From positions 62,001 to 126,000 of the forward strand of contig NZ_NOIN01000002.1 of NCBI RefSeq assembly GCF_014596565.1: a stretch of 64,000 nucleotides of DNA, in the 5' to 3' direction. Position 1 is the first letter of the stretch; the number at the start of each line of letters is the position of its first letter. A model generated the notes under the pieces. The model searched no databases, had not been told where the DNA came from, and saw only the letters and a list, made by a program, of their open reading frames with translations. The DNA is from Pseudomonas sp. PSB18. GTDB taxonomy: Bacteria > Pseudomonadota > Gammaproteobacteria > Pseudomonadales > Pseudomonadaceae. The translations under genes were made by a program, and so were the position numbers. Shown one piece after another: positions 44,623 to 53,528 of this stretch.

Positions 44623-45924
44623 ATGAAAATCAAAGGCATCCGCTGGTGGATGGTCGGCCTGGTCACGGCCGGCCTGATGGTCAACTACCTGGCTCGCAAT
44701 ACCCTCTCGGTGGCCGCTCCGACCCTGATGAGCGAGATGAGCATCTCCACCGAGCAGTACTCCCACATCGTCGTCGCCTGGCAAATCTGCTATGCGCTGA
44801 TGCAGCCGGTGGCCGGCTACATCATCGATGCCATCGGCACCAAGATGGGTTTCGCCATTTTCGCCTTCGCCTGGTCCATCGCCTGCGCCGCCGCAGCAAT
44901 GGCCTCGGGCTGGCAAGGCCTGGCATTTTTCCGTGGCCTGCTTGGCCTGACGGAAGCGGCCGGGTTGCCTGCCGCGGTCAAGGCGTCAACCGAATGGTTT
45001 CCCGCCAAGGAACGTTCGGTCGCCATCGGCTGGTTCAACATCGGCTCGTCGATCGGCGCCGTCCTGGCTCCGCCGCTGGTGGTCTGGGCAATCCTGAACA
45101 GTGGTTGGGAACTGGCGTTCCTGATCGTCGGTGGCCTGGGCATCGCCTGGACGTTTCTCTGGCTGGTCCTCTATAAGCACCCGCGTGACCAGAAGCGCCT
45201 GAGCGACACCGAACGCGATTACATCATCAGCGGCCAGGAAGCCCATTTCCAGGAACAGACCCCGAAAAAAGGCAGCTGGAAAAAGATCATCGCCAGCCGC
45301 AACTTCTACGCCATCGCCAGCGCCCGGATCCTCTCCGAGCCGGCCTGGCAGACCTTCAACGCCTGGATCCCGCTGTACCTGATGACCGAGCGGCACATGA
45401 ACATCAAGGAGATCGCGATGTTCGCCTGGCTGCCGTTCCTGGCCGCCGACCTGGGCTGCGTGCTGGGCGGTTACCTGAGCCCGTTCTTCCACAAATACTG
45501 CAAGGTATCGTTGTTCACCTCCCGCAAGATGGTCTTGCTGTTCGGCGCGTCCTGCATGGTTGGCCCAGCCTGCATCGGCCTGGTGGAAAGTCCGTATACA
45601 GCAATCGCCCTGCTATGCATTGGCGGCTTTGCCCACCAGACCCTGTCGGGTGCGCTGTATGCCATCACATCCGACTCGTTCGGCAAGAATGAAGTCGCGA
45701 CCGCCACCGGCATGGGCGGCATGTTCGGTTACCTGGGCGCTGCGGCCTTCACGCTGTTGTTTGGCGTGATGGTGACAAAAATCGGCTATAGCCCGCTGTT
45801 CGTGATGCTGGCGATTTTTGATGTGATTGCCGCGTTCATCGTCTGGACCGTTGCCCGGGAGCTCAAGCAACAACCGGCAACACCAGCGCCGTTGGAGCCG
45901 CAGGCCCTTCAGCCAGCCGCGTGA
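44623..45924 (+). CDS. MFS transporter of the anion:cation symporter family
   Basis: 433 residues, twelve predicted helices in two six-helix bundles with a cytoplasmic loop near 185-225. N-terminal G-I-R-W-W-M-V-G-L-V and the N-Y-L-A-R-N-T-L-S-V-A-A-P segment are typical of the ACS family (hexuronate, galactonate, phthalate-type carriers). The likely substrate is an organic or sugar acid, not determinable here. The ATG at 44623 is taken; a GTG three bases earlier is possible. No catabolic gene follows, so its pathway lies elsewhere. Confidence 0.85.
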   Translation: MKIKGIRWWMVGLVTAGLMVNYLARNTLSVAAPTLMSEMSISTEQYSHIVVAWQICYALMQPVAGYIIDAIGTKMGFAIFAFAWSIACAAAAMASGWQGLAFFRGLLGLTEAAGLPAAVKASTEWFPAKERSVAIGWFNIGSSIGAVLAPPLVVWAILNSGWELAFLIVGGLGIAWTFLWLVLYKHPRDQKRLSDTERDYIISGQEAHFQEQTPKKGSWKKIIASRNFYAIASARILSEPAWQTFNAWIPLYLMTERHMNIKEIAMFAWLPFLAADLGCVLGGYLSPFFHKYCKVSLFTSRKMVLLFGASCMVGPACIGLVESPYTAIALLCIGGFAHQTLSGALYAITSDSFGKNEVATATGMGGMFGYLGAAAFTLLFGVMVTKIGYSPLFVMLAIFDVIAAFIVWTVARELKQQPATPAPLEPQALQPAA

Positions 45925-45937
45925 TCCAAGGTACAGG

Positions 45938-45956
45938 CCGGGCCATTGCGGCCCGG
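45938..45956 (+). terminator. Hairpin after the MFS gene
   Basis: A 7-bp perfect stem (CCGGGCC and complement) with a five-base loop, 13 bases after the stop; no T-run, so termination is uncertain. Confidence 0.4.
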
Positions 45957-46026
45957 TCGTCCCTGCCCTGCGCCTTGATGAACGCGCTATGCTGCGCGAC
46001 ATCCTCCCCCCGTTCGAGACGTTGCC

Positions 46027-46656
46027 ATGTCCGCCCCCAACATGACGCTGTTCCACAACCCTGCCTCGCCCTTCGTGCGCAAAGTCTTGGTGCTGCTGCA
46101 CGAAACCGGCCAACTGGACCGCGTAGCGTTGCAGCTTAGCCAGCTCACGCCCGTCAAACCGGACCAGAAACTCATCGATGACAACCCGCTGAGCAAGATC
46201 CCCGCCCTGCGCCTGGCCAACGGCAGCGTGATCCATGACAGCCGTGTCATCCTCGATTACCTCGACCACCAGCACGTCGGCAACCCGCTGATCCCCCGTG
46301 ACGGCGCGGCCCGCTGGCGGCGCCTGACCCTGGCCTCCCTGGCCGACGGGATCATGGATGCGGCGGTCATGATCCGCTATGAAACCGCCCTGCGCCCGGC
46401 GGAAAAGCATTGGGACGAATGGCTCGATGCCCAACGGGACAAGATTCGCCGCGCCCTGGCCATGCTCGAAGCCGAAGCGATTGCCGAACTGGCCAGCCAT
46501 TTTGACGTGGCGTCCATCAGCGTGGCCTGCGCCTTGGGTTATCTGGACCTGCGCCATCCTGACCTGGAATGGCGCAAGGCCAACCCGCAGTTGGCGGCGT
46601 GGTTTGCCGAGGTGAGCTTGCGGCCTTCAATGGTCGCTACCGTACCCAGGATCTAG
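46027..46656 (+). CDS. Glutathione S-transferase family protein
   Basis: 209 residues. N-terminal thioredoxin-fold domain (M-T-L-F-H-N-P-A-S-P-F-V-R-K-V, with I-P-A-L and D-S-R-V-I-L-D-Y-L binding glutathione) and an all-helical C-terminal domain from about residue 95. The serine in the S-P-F-V-R motif is the probable glutathione-activating residue. The ATG at 46027 or the one at 46042 could be used. Substrate unknown; it stands alone between the MFS gene and creD. Confidence 0.87.
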   Translation: MSAPNMTLFHNPASPFVRKVLVLLHETGQLDRVALQLSQLTPVKPDQKLIDDNPLSKIPALRLANGSVIHDSRVILDYLDHQHVGNPLIPRDGAARWRRLTLASLADGIMDAAVMIRYETALRPAEKHWDEWLDAQRDKIRRALAMLEAEAIAELASHFDVASISVACALGYLDLRHPDLEWRKANPQLAAWFAEVSLRPSMVATVPRI

Positions 46657-46681
46657 ATCTTTCTCCAAATGTGATGGCCTC

Positions 46682-46746
46682 ATCGCGAGCAGGCTCGCTC
46701 CCACAAAGGACAGCCCCGGACCTGTGGGAGCGAGCCTGCTCGCGAT
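46682..46746. repeat. REP doublet, reverse copy first
   Basis: Two REP cores in reverse-then-forward order with about 17 bases between, as in the doublet at 29585. Confidence 0.9.
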
Positions 46747-46839
46747 AGAGGCCCACCGGATCCAACGGAAACAACCCAGATACAAGCGCCACGAGCACTT
46801 CCCTCACCCGCCGATCTTCCCGCAATCCCAGCGACCGGC

Positions 46840-48213
46840 TCATTTCACCTCTCCCAGATCGAAGGTCATGGCAGGCGCCGGTTTCGATCCGACCCCGTAC
46901 CAGTCCAGTTTACGGGTCAGCACCATGAACACACCCAACAGGCCGAACAGCAACAGCGAGCCCATCAACAGTGCGTAGTCTTCGGCGCTCAACAAGCCGT
47001 AAAGCAAGGCATACAGCGACGCCAGCCCCGCCGAGAAGCCCAGGCCATGGCTCACGCTGCGCAACACGTGGCAAACATAGAACCCGATCAACAGCACGCA
47101 GGCGCTGGCCGACAACAGGTACGCCGGGGCAAAGCCGATGTGCTCCGACAGTGACAACAGCAACAGGTAGAAGAATGCCAGCGCCACGCCCACCAGGGCG
47201 TATTGGACCGGGTGCACCGCCAGGCTCTTGAGCACTTCGAAAAGAAAGAAGCCGGCGAAGGTCAGGGCGATGAACAGCAGTGCATATTTGATTGCCCGGT
47301 CGCTCTTGAGGTACTGGTCCACCGGGTCGATGAAGCTCACGCCGAAGGCCCGACTGCGGAACGTTTCACAGCCCTCGCTCGACACGCAGTTCTGCAGCGC
47401 TTCTTCAAGGTTGGTCGAGAAGAACGAGGTCTGCCAGTCGGCGCTGAAGCCCTTCTCGTTGATGTCGCGGCTGACGGGCAGGTAGTTGCCGATGAAGCTT
47501 GGGTGCGGCCAGTCGGCGGTCAAGTGCACTTTGCTGGTCTTGCCCACCGGCAGAATCTGCAACTCGCCGGTGCCTTGCAGGCTCAGGTCGAAACCGAAAG
47601 TCAGTTCGGCGCTGTTCTGGGCGTTGACCATCGGCAGCGGCACATGCACACCCTGCCCCAGCCAGCCGACCCGCGAGCCGGGCAGGAAATCCACCGTCTG
47701 CTTGTTGAGTTTCAGGGTCAGTGCATTCTCGATACCCCTGATGTCGCTGATACCCACGCTCAGATACGGTTCGTCGAAGCGGTAATCGGCCATATCCTTG
47801 GCGGCAAGGCCATAGCGCTCAGGCACCTTGAAGCGACCATCGATCCGGTTGTCGGCGTGGAACAACCGCGCCTCGTAGATCCCCCGGGCACGGGTCTCGG
47901 TCCGGACCTGGCCGTCGAGTTCGAACTGCTCCGGCAGGAAATACAACTCACCGCTCTGCTCGACGGTTTCCAGGAAGCGGACACCGGTCTTTTCGTTGGT
48001 ATTCCAGACCCGCACGTCCTTGCGAAACGGCACCACGATCATCGGCCCGATGAGCTGCTGGCTATGACTGGAGCTGCTGGCGATCTCCTGCAACACACCG
48101 TCGCGCAGGGACTGGCGTTCGTCGATGAGGCCGTTGATCATCAACAGCGGAATCATCAGCAAGAGAATCAATAGGGCGATCATGCCCAGTTTTATGGCGA
48201 GGCTGCGGTTCAT
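46840..48213 (-). CDS. creD: Inner-membrane protein CreD
   Basis: 457 residues. One N-terminal membrane span (about 7-27), a large periplasmic region, then about five spans from residue 305 onward, the CreD layout. Conserved D-R-A-I-K-Y-A-L-L-F-I and H-P-V-Q-Y-A-L-V-G segments are present. CreD is the main effector of the CreBC system and affects envelope integrity and beta-lactam response in pseudomonads. It is separated from creC by 201 bases containing a REP doublet. I found no convincing TTCAC-N6-TTCAC CreB tag upstream. Confidence 0.93.
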   Translation of the reverse strand: MNRSLAIKLGMIALLILLLMIPLLMINGLIDERQSLRDGVLQEIASSSSHSQQLIGPMIVVPFRKDVRVWNTNEKTGVRFLETVEQSGELYFLPEQFELDGQVRTETRARGIYEARLFHADNRIDGRFKVPERYGLAAKDMADYRFDEPYLSVGISDIRGIENALTLKLNKQTVDFLPGSRVGWLGQGVHVPLPMVNAQNSAELTFGFDLSLQGTGELQILPVGKTSKVHLTADWPHPSFIGNYLPVSRDINEKGFSADWQTSFFSTNLEEALQNCVSSEGCETFRSRAFGVSFIDPVDQYLKSDRAIKYALLFIALTFAGFFLFEVLKSLAVHPVQYALVGVALAFFYLLLLSLSEHIGFAPAYLLSASACVLLIGFYVCHVLRSVSHGLGFSAGLASLYALLYGLLSAEDYALLMGSLLLFGLLGVFMVLTRKLDWYGVGSKPAPAMTFDLGEVK

Positions 48214-48307
48214 GTGGGGCTCTCCCTGTTCGAATGGGGAGAGTCTGCAAGCGCTGTGTGGGCTGTTTATGTGGGCAATGTGGAGATTGTGTGGAGACTG
48301 AAGAACC

Positions 48308-48396
48308 TGTGGGAGCGAGCCTGCTCGCGAAAGCGGTGTGTCATTGAGGATGATGTCGACGGGTTCACCGCATTCGCGAGCAGGCTCGCTCCCACA
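48308..48396. repeat. REP doublet between creC and creD
   Basis: Inverted REP pair in the creC-creD gap; in-frame open sequence through it is not coding. Confidence 0.9.
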
Positions 48397-48414
48397 AAGA
48401 CTATGCGCCGAATT

Positions 48415-49833
48415 TCAGGGCAACCGCAGCACCACCTCTACCCCACCCTCGACATTGCCGATAGCGAATTCGCCCCCATGCAACTGCACCACTTCCGCCA
48501 CGAAATTGAGCCCCAGGCCAGTGCTCTTGCGGCCGGTGTCCGGGCGCGGCAGGGAATAGAAGCGTTCGCTCAGGCGCGGCAGGGCGTAGTCGGGAATCGG
48601 CTCGGCCTGGTTGAACAGGCGGATCTCGACACGGTTGCCGCTGCGCCCGGCACTGATGCGCAACACCCCTTCGGCGGGAGTGAAATCCAGGGCATTGTCC
48701 AGCAGGTTGCCCAAGGCCTGGCGCAACAGAAACGCCTCGCCAGTCAGTGCCAGATCGGCGGCGACGCGCCGCTCGACCCGCAGTTGCCGGCGTTCGAGCC
48801 AGCCGCTACGGGCCTCCAGCAATTCATCCAGCAACGCCGCCAGCGGCACCGCGACCTGCTCCTCCAAGCCCTGGCGCTGTTCGACCTGGGCCAGGTTGAG
48901 CAGACGTTCGATCAATTGCTGCATGCGCACGCTTTCACTGTCGATGTTGCTGACAAAGCGCTGGTGCTGCGCCGGGGGCATATCGCTTTGCAACAGCTCG
49001 GCCGCGCCGCGAATCGCCGCCAGCGGGCTCTTGAGTTCGTGCGTCAGGGTATGCACATAGCGCTCGACGTAAGCCTTGCCTTCGAGCTGCGTGCGCATGT
49101 GCTCCAGGGCATGCGCCAGTTGTTCGAACTCGCCACCGCGATAATGCGGCACCTCCACCCGCTGTCCTTGGCTGACGGCTTGGGCATAGGCGGTCAAGCG
49201 GCGTAGCGCCGAGCTGAGCCACCACGACAGCAACGCCCCCAGCACCAGGCCGAGGCCAATCAAGCCGACACCATAGAGCAGCAATCGCCGCTCCGTGCGG
49301 TCGATATAAGGCTGCAGCGAACTGTTGGGTTTGGCCACCGTGACCACGCCGATGATCCGGCCGTTATCGCGGATCGGCGCACCGACGTGCATCACCGAAG
49401 AGTTCGGGTCATCCGCGACGCTGCGGCTCGAACGGGCGCCGTACTGGCCGCGCAGGGTCAGGTAGACATCGTTCCAGCGCGAATAGTCCTGGCCCACGGC
49501 CTCACCGCTGGAATCGAGCACCACGATACCCTTGGCATCCGTGACATAGATCCGATGACTGACCCGGTTCTTCGGCAAGCCCCAGATCGTCGCTGCCGGC
49601 TGACGCTCGCCATAGGCCTTGAGCAGCTGTGGCCAACGATTCTGGTTGAGTGTCCCGGCCTTGAAATCGTCCCGCAGGATCTCGGCCATCAGGTTCGCCG
49701 TGTCCACCAGGGTTTCCTCGGTGGACTGGCGCACGCCGGGGCGAATCTGCTCGATCACCGTGCCCAGCACGAAATACCCGGTCAAGCCGATGAACAGCAC
49801 ATAGACCAGAAAGATGCGGATCCCCAATGGCAT
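48415..49833 (-). CDS. creC: Sensor histidine kinase CreC
   Basis: 472 residues. Two membrane spans (about 6-26 and 183-203) flank a periplasmic sensor region; then a HAMP-like linker. The phosphoacceptor His is in T-H-E-L-K-S-P-L-A-A-I. The ATPase domain has N (L-G-N-L-L-D-N-A-L-D-F) and G boxes (G-R-K-S-T-G-L-G-L-N-F). The start codon overlaps the creB stop by one base (TGATG on the coding strand). Confidence 0.93.
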   Translation of the reverse strand: MPLGIRIFLVYVLFIGLTGYFVLGTVIEQIRPGVRQSTEETLVDTANLMAEILRDDFKAGTLNQNRWPQLLKAYGERQPAATIWGLPKNRVSHRIYVTDAKGIVVLDSSGEAVGQDYSRWNDVYLTLRGQYGARSSRSVADDPNSSVMHVGAPIRDNGRIIGVVTVAKPNSSLQPYIDRTERRLLLYGVGLIGLGLVLGALLSWWLSSALRRLTAYAQAVSQGQRVEVPHYRGGEFEQLAHALEHMRTQLEGKAYVERYVHTLTHELKSPLAAIRGAAELLQSDMPPAQHQRFVSNIDSESVRMQQLIERLLNLAQVEQRQGLEEQVAVPLAALLDELLEARSGWLERRQLRVERRVAADLALTGEAFLLRQALGNLLDNALDFTPAEGVLRISAGRSGNRVEIRLFNQAEPIPDYALPRLSERFYSLPRPDTGRKSTGLGLNFVAEVVQLHGGEFAIGNVEGGVEVVLRLP

Positions 49834-50519
49834 CAGCTATGCACCGGGCTGTAGCTGTAGCCGAGGCCGCGATGGGTCTGGATCGGTTCGGCCTCGGCCC
49901 TGACCAGGCGCAACTTGGCGCGCACGCTCTTGATGTGACTGTCGATGCTGCGCTCGTAGCCGGCATCGCTGGCCACGCCCAGGGCGTCGAGCAGTTGTTC
50001 GCGGCTGAATACCCGCTCGGGTTGCTCCAGCAGACAGTTCAGCAGGCGAAATTCGTGGCGAGTGAGGTTCAGCGGTTTACCGCGATAATTGATTTGCACC
50101 CGATCGTTGTCCACCTGGAACAACGCCGTGCCCACTTCCGTGGCCGGTCGTGGCGCTGGCGCTACCCGCTTGAGGATCGCCCGGACCCTGGCCGCCACCT
50201 CGCGGGGGCTGAAGGGTTTGACCACGTAATCATCGGCGCCGATCTCCAGACCCACGATCCGGTCGATCTCGCCGTCCCGAGCTGTCAGAAAAATGACCGG
50301 AACGTCGCTGAAACGTCTGAGATTCTTGCAAGTCTCGAAACCACTGATATCCGGCAGACCCACGTCGAGGATGATCAGGTCCGCGGGAGTGTTTTTCTGG
50401 TACTCGAGCGCGGCGGCCCCCAGGCTCAACCAAGTGGTCTCGAAGCCCTCCCCCTGCAGGGCGAACACCAGCGTATCGGCGATGGCGGCTTCGTCTTCGA
50501 CAATCAGAATATGAGGCAT
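49833..50519 (-). CDS. creB: Response regulator CreB
   Basis: 228 residues from ATG 50519 (M-P-H-I-L-I-V-E-D-E). Receiver domain with Asp52 as phosphoacceptor and Lys101 in V-V-K-P-F-S-P. An OmpR-type winged helix follows (about 130-225: L-T-R-H-E-F-R-L-L, then R-G-L-G-Y-S-Y). First gene of creBC. In pseudomonads the system responds to PBP4 inhibition and controls creD. A 20-codon extension upstream of the chosen start is not conserved with the family. Confidence 0.93.
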   Translation of the reverse strand: MPHILIVEDEAAIADTLVFALQGEGFETTWLSLGAAALEYQKNTPADLIILDVGLPDISGFETCKNLRRFSDVPVIFLTARDGEIDRIVGLEIGADDYVVKPFSPREVAARVRAILKRVAPAPRPATEVGTALFQVDNDRVQINYRGKPLNLTRHEFRLLNCLLEQPERVFSREQLLDALGVASDAGYERSIDSHIKSVRAKLRLVRAEAEPIQTHRGLGYSYSPVHS

Positions 50520-50588
50520 GTCTTGCGAGCCCGACAGTAAAGTTGCCGGAACGGTGCCCCAAGCCTCGGAGCACGTCAATCAGGGAAA

Positions 50589-51095
50589 TCAGCAGTCAGG
50601 CTTGTCCGCCGTGAAACGTCGGGCCGGGTTCACCGCCGCACCGAATTCGCGCAGGGCCTTGGCGCCGATCAACAGCGGGTAATTGAAGCTGCTGCGGTCG
50701 GTCAGGTTGACCTCGACGGTACGCTTGACGTTACCCAGGCATAGCTCCAGGTCCACGACCGGGCGTTTGGTGGGTGCGATCTTCTCGTCGTCTTCCTCAT
50801 CCTCCTCGGAACGGGTCTTGATCTTGCTGATCCGGGCGATCTTGTGCTCGTAGACCTTGTTGCTCGCATCCTTGGTCGCCAGGCGGAACCGCACCCAGTC
50901 ATCACCGTCGCGGGTAAACGTTTCAATGTCCTTGGCCGACAGCGAGGCGGTCAGGGCCCCGGTATCCATCTTGGCCTTGAGCACTTCACCGCCGATTTCC
51001 GGCAACGCGATGTATTCGTAACGCCCATAAAGCGTCGGTTCGGCGGCCAACACGGGAAGGGCCACCAGGGAAAGCAGGGCGAGAAGGGATTTCAT
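50589..51095 (-). CDS. Exported retropepsin-like protein (PF05618 'ATP-dependent zinc protease' family)
   Basis: 168 residues from ATG 51095. Signal peptide about 1-18 (ending V-L-A-A-E). The mature part has the aspartic-protease-like triplet Asp44-Thr45-Gly46 in K-M-D-T-G-A-L-T-A-S-L and the downstream P-L-L-I-G-A-K-A-L segment. An acidic lysine-rich loop (E-E-D-E-E-D-D-E-K) interrupts the fold at about 104-112. Despite the family name these look like single-domain retropepsins; relatives are linked to glutamate-ligase and peptide systems. The frame is open for 58 codons upstream without a family match. Confidence 0.82.
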   Translation of the reverse strand: MKSLLALLSLVALPVLAAEPTLYGRYEYIALPEIGGEVLKAKMDTGALTASLSAKDIETFTRDGDDWVRFRLATKDASNKVYEHKIARISKIKTRSEEDEEDDEKIAPTKRPVVDLELCLGNVKRTVEVNLTDRSSFNYPLLIGAKALREFGAAVNPARRFTADKPDC

Positions 51096-51278
51096 GCAAT
51101 AGGGCTCCTGTGGGGGTGGTTTTTTAGACCGTGAGCGGTGGATTCGTTCGGTCGCTCTCGATAGCCATGCGCTGCACCCAGCATATCGGTCAAAAGGTGA
51201 AACATTCGTCCACCACAATTTGGCCTGCCGCCCGAAGCTGCTTATCATGGCCCGCCCACCCGCTTGCAAGAGTCATTT

Positions 51279-52166
51279 ATGCGCCGCCTGCTCACCGGCT
51301 GTTTCGTCACCCTGCTGCTGTTGCTCAATACCCTGGTGCTGTTCGGGCCGTTGATGGTGTTCGCGCTGCTCAAGCTGATCCTGCCCGGACGCCTTCGCGA
51401 CTATGCCTCGTGGGGGGTGATGTGGATCGCCGAAACCTGGGCCGAGATCGACAAACTGATCTTCGCCCTGTGCATCCCCACCCGTTGGGACATTCGCGGC
51501 GGCGAAGGCTTGCGTGGCGATACGTCTTACCTGGTCATCAGCAATCACCAGTCCTGGGTGGACATTCCCGCCCTCGTCCAGACCCTCAACCGGCGCACAC
51601 CGTTCTTCAAGTTTTTCCTCAAGAAAGAGCTGATCTGGGTGCCGTTCCTGGGATTGGCCTGGTGGGCGCTGGATTATCCGTTCATGAAGCGCTACACCAA
51701 GGCCTTCCTGGCGAAGAACCCTGAATTGGCCGGCAAGGACCTGGAAATCACCCGGGCCGCCTGCGAGCTGTTCAAGCGCCAGCCGGTCACCGTGGTGAAC
51801 TACCTCGAAGGGACACGCTTTACCGCCGCCAAAAGCCAGCAGCAGCAATCACCCTTCGCCCACCTGCTCAAGCCCAAGGCCGGTGGCGTGGCGTTCGTGC
51901 TGGCGGCGATGGGCGAACAGCTGGACGCGATACTGGATGTTACGGTGGTGTATCCGCAGGAGCGGATTCCGGGGTTCTGGGATTTGATCAACGGTTCCGT
52001 GCCGAGGGTCATCATCGATATCCAGACCCGCCCGCTGGACCCAGCACTGTGGCAAGGCGATTACGAAAACGACCCGGTGTTTCGCCAGCATGTCCAGAAC
52101 TGGGTCAACCAGCTCTGGACCGAAAAGGACCGACGCATCGCCACCTTGCTTGACGAGCGCTGCTGA
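51279..52166 (+). CDS. YihG-like 1-acyl-glycerol-3-phosphate acyltransferase
   Basis: 295 residues from ATG 51279. N-terminal membrane segments (about 7-36), then the PlsC acyltransferase domain with H-x4-D catalytic motif (His90, Asp95 in S-N-H-Q-S-W-V-D) and E-G-T-R-F further on. Closely resembles E. coli YihG through L-A-W-W-A-L-D-Y-P-F-M-K-R and the Q-W-x-N-x-L-W-x-E-K-D-R end. Transfers an acyl chain to lysophosphatidic acid in the inner membrane, probably as an accessory to PlsC. Its stop codon abuts that of the convergent DUF2780 gene. Confidence 0.88.
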   Translation: MRRLLTGCFVTLLLLLNTLVLFGPLMVFALLKLILPGRLRDYASWGVMWIAETWAEIDKLIFALCIPTRWDIRGGEGLRGDTSYLVISNHQSWVDIPALVQTLNRRTPFFKFFLKKELIWVPFLGLAWWALDYPFMKRYTKAFLAKNPELAGKDLEITRAACELFKRQPVTVVNYLEGTRFTAAKSQQQQSPFAHLLKPKAGGVAFVLAAMGEQLDAILDVTVVYPQERIPGFWDLINGSVPRVIIDIQTRPLDPALWQGDYENDPVFRQHVQNWVNQLWTEKDRRIATLLDERC

Positions 52167-52745
52167 TCAGATACCGGCGCCGGTGCCCCAGATGCCACCG
52201 AGGTTCTGCAGCAAGGAGCTGGCTACGCCTTGCTGACCGAGGTACTGGAGGATCACCGGGGCAAACTGACCGATCATGCCGCTGTCCATGCCCAACGCAC
52301 TGAAGGCGTTGTTCAAGTCATTGGTGTCCTTGACGTTACCCAGCAGACCATCGAGCAAGGCATTCTTCTGCGAACCGCCACCGAGCAGGCCGCCCAGGCC
52401 ATTGAGCCCGCCGATGGCGCTGTTGCCGGCGATCTGGTCCAGGCCCGGCACACTTTGGCTCAACTCGGAAAACTGCGGTTCGCTGAGACGATTCTTCGCC
52501 AGCCCCAACATCGCACCGGCACCGCCGACGGCCTGTTCCGGTGTGATCTTCAATTCCGAACCCAATGTGTTGAGGAGCCCGGCGGCCTCGGGCGCGGCGG
52601 CCACGGCGCCCTTCCCCTGCTCACCCTGACCGCCTTGCATGGCCGCCACCGCATTGGCCGCATCACTGAGGCTGAACTGCGCGAAGGCCGGACTGGCCGC
52701 CAGCGACAGCAGGCAAGACAGTGCGAAACCGCGTGAAACCTTCAT
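52167..52745 (-). CDS. Exported DUF2780 family protein
   Basis: 192 residues from ATG 52745 behind GAGGA. Signal peptide about 1-22 (L-A-A-S-P-A-F-A). The body is rich in Gly, Ala, Leu and Gln with the DUF2780 pattern: L-K-I-T-P-E-Q-A-V-G-G-A-G-A-M-L-G-L-A, then L-G-M-D-S-G-M-I-G-Q-F-A-P-V-I-L-Q-Y-L. The function of the family is unknown. It has an unusually long leader with a terminator just before the ribosome-binding site (52769-52965). Confidence 0.85.
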   Translation of the reverse strand: MKVSRGFALSCLLSLAASPAFAQFSLSDAANAVAAMQGGQGEQGKGAVAAAPEAAGLLNTLGSELKITPEQAVGGAGAMLGLAKNRLSEPQFSELSQSVPGLDQIAGNSAIGGLNGLGGLLGGGSQKNALLDGLLGNVKDTNDLNNAFSALGMDSGMIGQFAPVILQYLGQQGVASSLLQNLGGIWGTGAGI

Positions 52746-52768
52746 TGCGAACGTCCTCTTGAGCCATG

Positions 52769-52965
52769 AAAAAGCCGCCCGATGAGGGCGGCACAAAATC
52801 GTGGGTTGGACTGAGGGCGGCAAGGATTGTTCCCCGCCCACACAGTCCGACCGTCTTCGGATCAAGCTACAACCGTCCCCCGATGTTTCCTGCATAGAGG
52901 ACGACTATCGCCAAAGCGCTATGAAGGCTGTGCGCTAATTATAAATAGGCATAAAAAACTGTCAG
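52769..52965 (-). promoter_or_regulatory. Promoter and attenuator-like leader of the DUF2780 gene (or a separate small RNA)
   Basis: On the minus strand: CTGACA (52965-52960), 16-base spacer, TATAAT (52943-52938), then a leader of about 185 bases. The leader ends in a perfect 7-bp terminator stem (52774-52780 with 52786-52792, GCCGCCC) plus five T residues, only 24 bases before the ATG. An upstream hairpin (52808-52820 with 52834-52848) uses the same GGGCGG/CCGCCC arms, so the two structures could exclude each other. Either an attenuation switch or a 160-base RNA is possible. Confidence 0.6.
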
Positions 52966-52974
52966 GATTGACAG
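52959..52974. promoter_or_regulatory. LexA-like palindrome, first copy
   Basis: CTGTCA-N4-TGACAG, followed by TAG and TCGA. It fits CTGT-N8-ACAG. It overlaps the -35 of the DUF2780 promoter on the minus strand and lies 57 bases ahead of the small exported protein gene at 53031. Confidence 0.6.
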
Positions 52975-53030
52975 TAGCTCGATCGGCTCCAATGGGGACC
53001 ATGTTCAATGTGAACCAATGGAGCCTGGAC

Positions 53031-53444
53031 ATGAAAAATACTCTGACGGGATGCACGTGGTTACTTCTACTGTTTATTCACCATGTCAGGGCCGGTGAAA
53101 TGACCTGTCCTGCCATTGCGGAGGTTCGTGAACACCTCAAACTCTCGGATGTTAAGTCCATAGAAGTACAGGATGACCGGGAGTGGGCCGATCAGGGCGC
53201 TATTAAAATGGTCGATCCCGCATCCATGAAACTCAACGGTGCCGAGTTTGCTCTCCATGACATTGACGATCCACAAACTTCGGGAAGAGCAACCCTCACT
53301 TGCGCATACGCATCCGTAAATCTGGCTCTCCAGTATCTTCAAGTACAGCCGCCTTTTTCAGAGTGGACGAACCGGCGCTGCGAAAATCTTGCCCTTCAGG
53401 TGTGCAAGCTCATCGATGCTGACGACTTCAACCTGAGTTTCTGA
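53031..53444 (+). CDS. Small exported protein of unknown function
   Basis: 137 residues from ATG 53031. Signal peptide about 1-21 (K-N-T-L-T-G-C-T-W-L-L-L-L-F), then a mature domain of about 115 residues with five cysteines. Base composition is less GC-rich than the neighbouring genes, which may mean recent acquisition. An ATG at 53001 is also in frame but would bury the signal peptide. I do not recognise the family. The promoter carries the CTGT-N8-ACAG palindrome also found before the gene at 54271. Confidence 0.7.
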   Translation: MKNTLTGCTWLLLLFIHHVRAGEMTCPAIAEVREHLKLSDVKSIEVQDDREWADQGAIKMVDPASMKLNGAEFALHDIDDPQTSGRATLTCAYASVNLALQYLQVQPPFSEWTNRRCENLALQVCKLIDADDFNLSF

Positions 53445-53528
53445 TTGATCTAGCGCTCACCCGCCGCCGGCAGATGACCCGGAGTCCGCTGATACCGTAC
53501 AGTGCGCCTTCCTTTGAAGAGTGTGCCT

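Noticed and set aside
48214..48414. CreB tag (TTCAC-N6-TTCAC) ahead of creD
   Set aside because: Single TTCAC-like pieces only, none with the right spacing; most of the gap is REP sequence.
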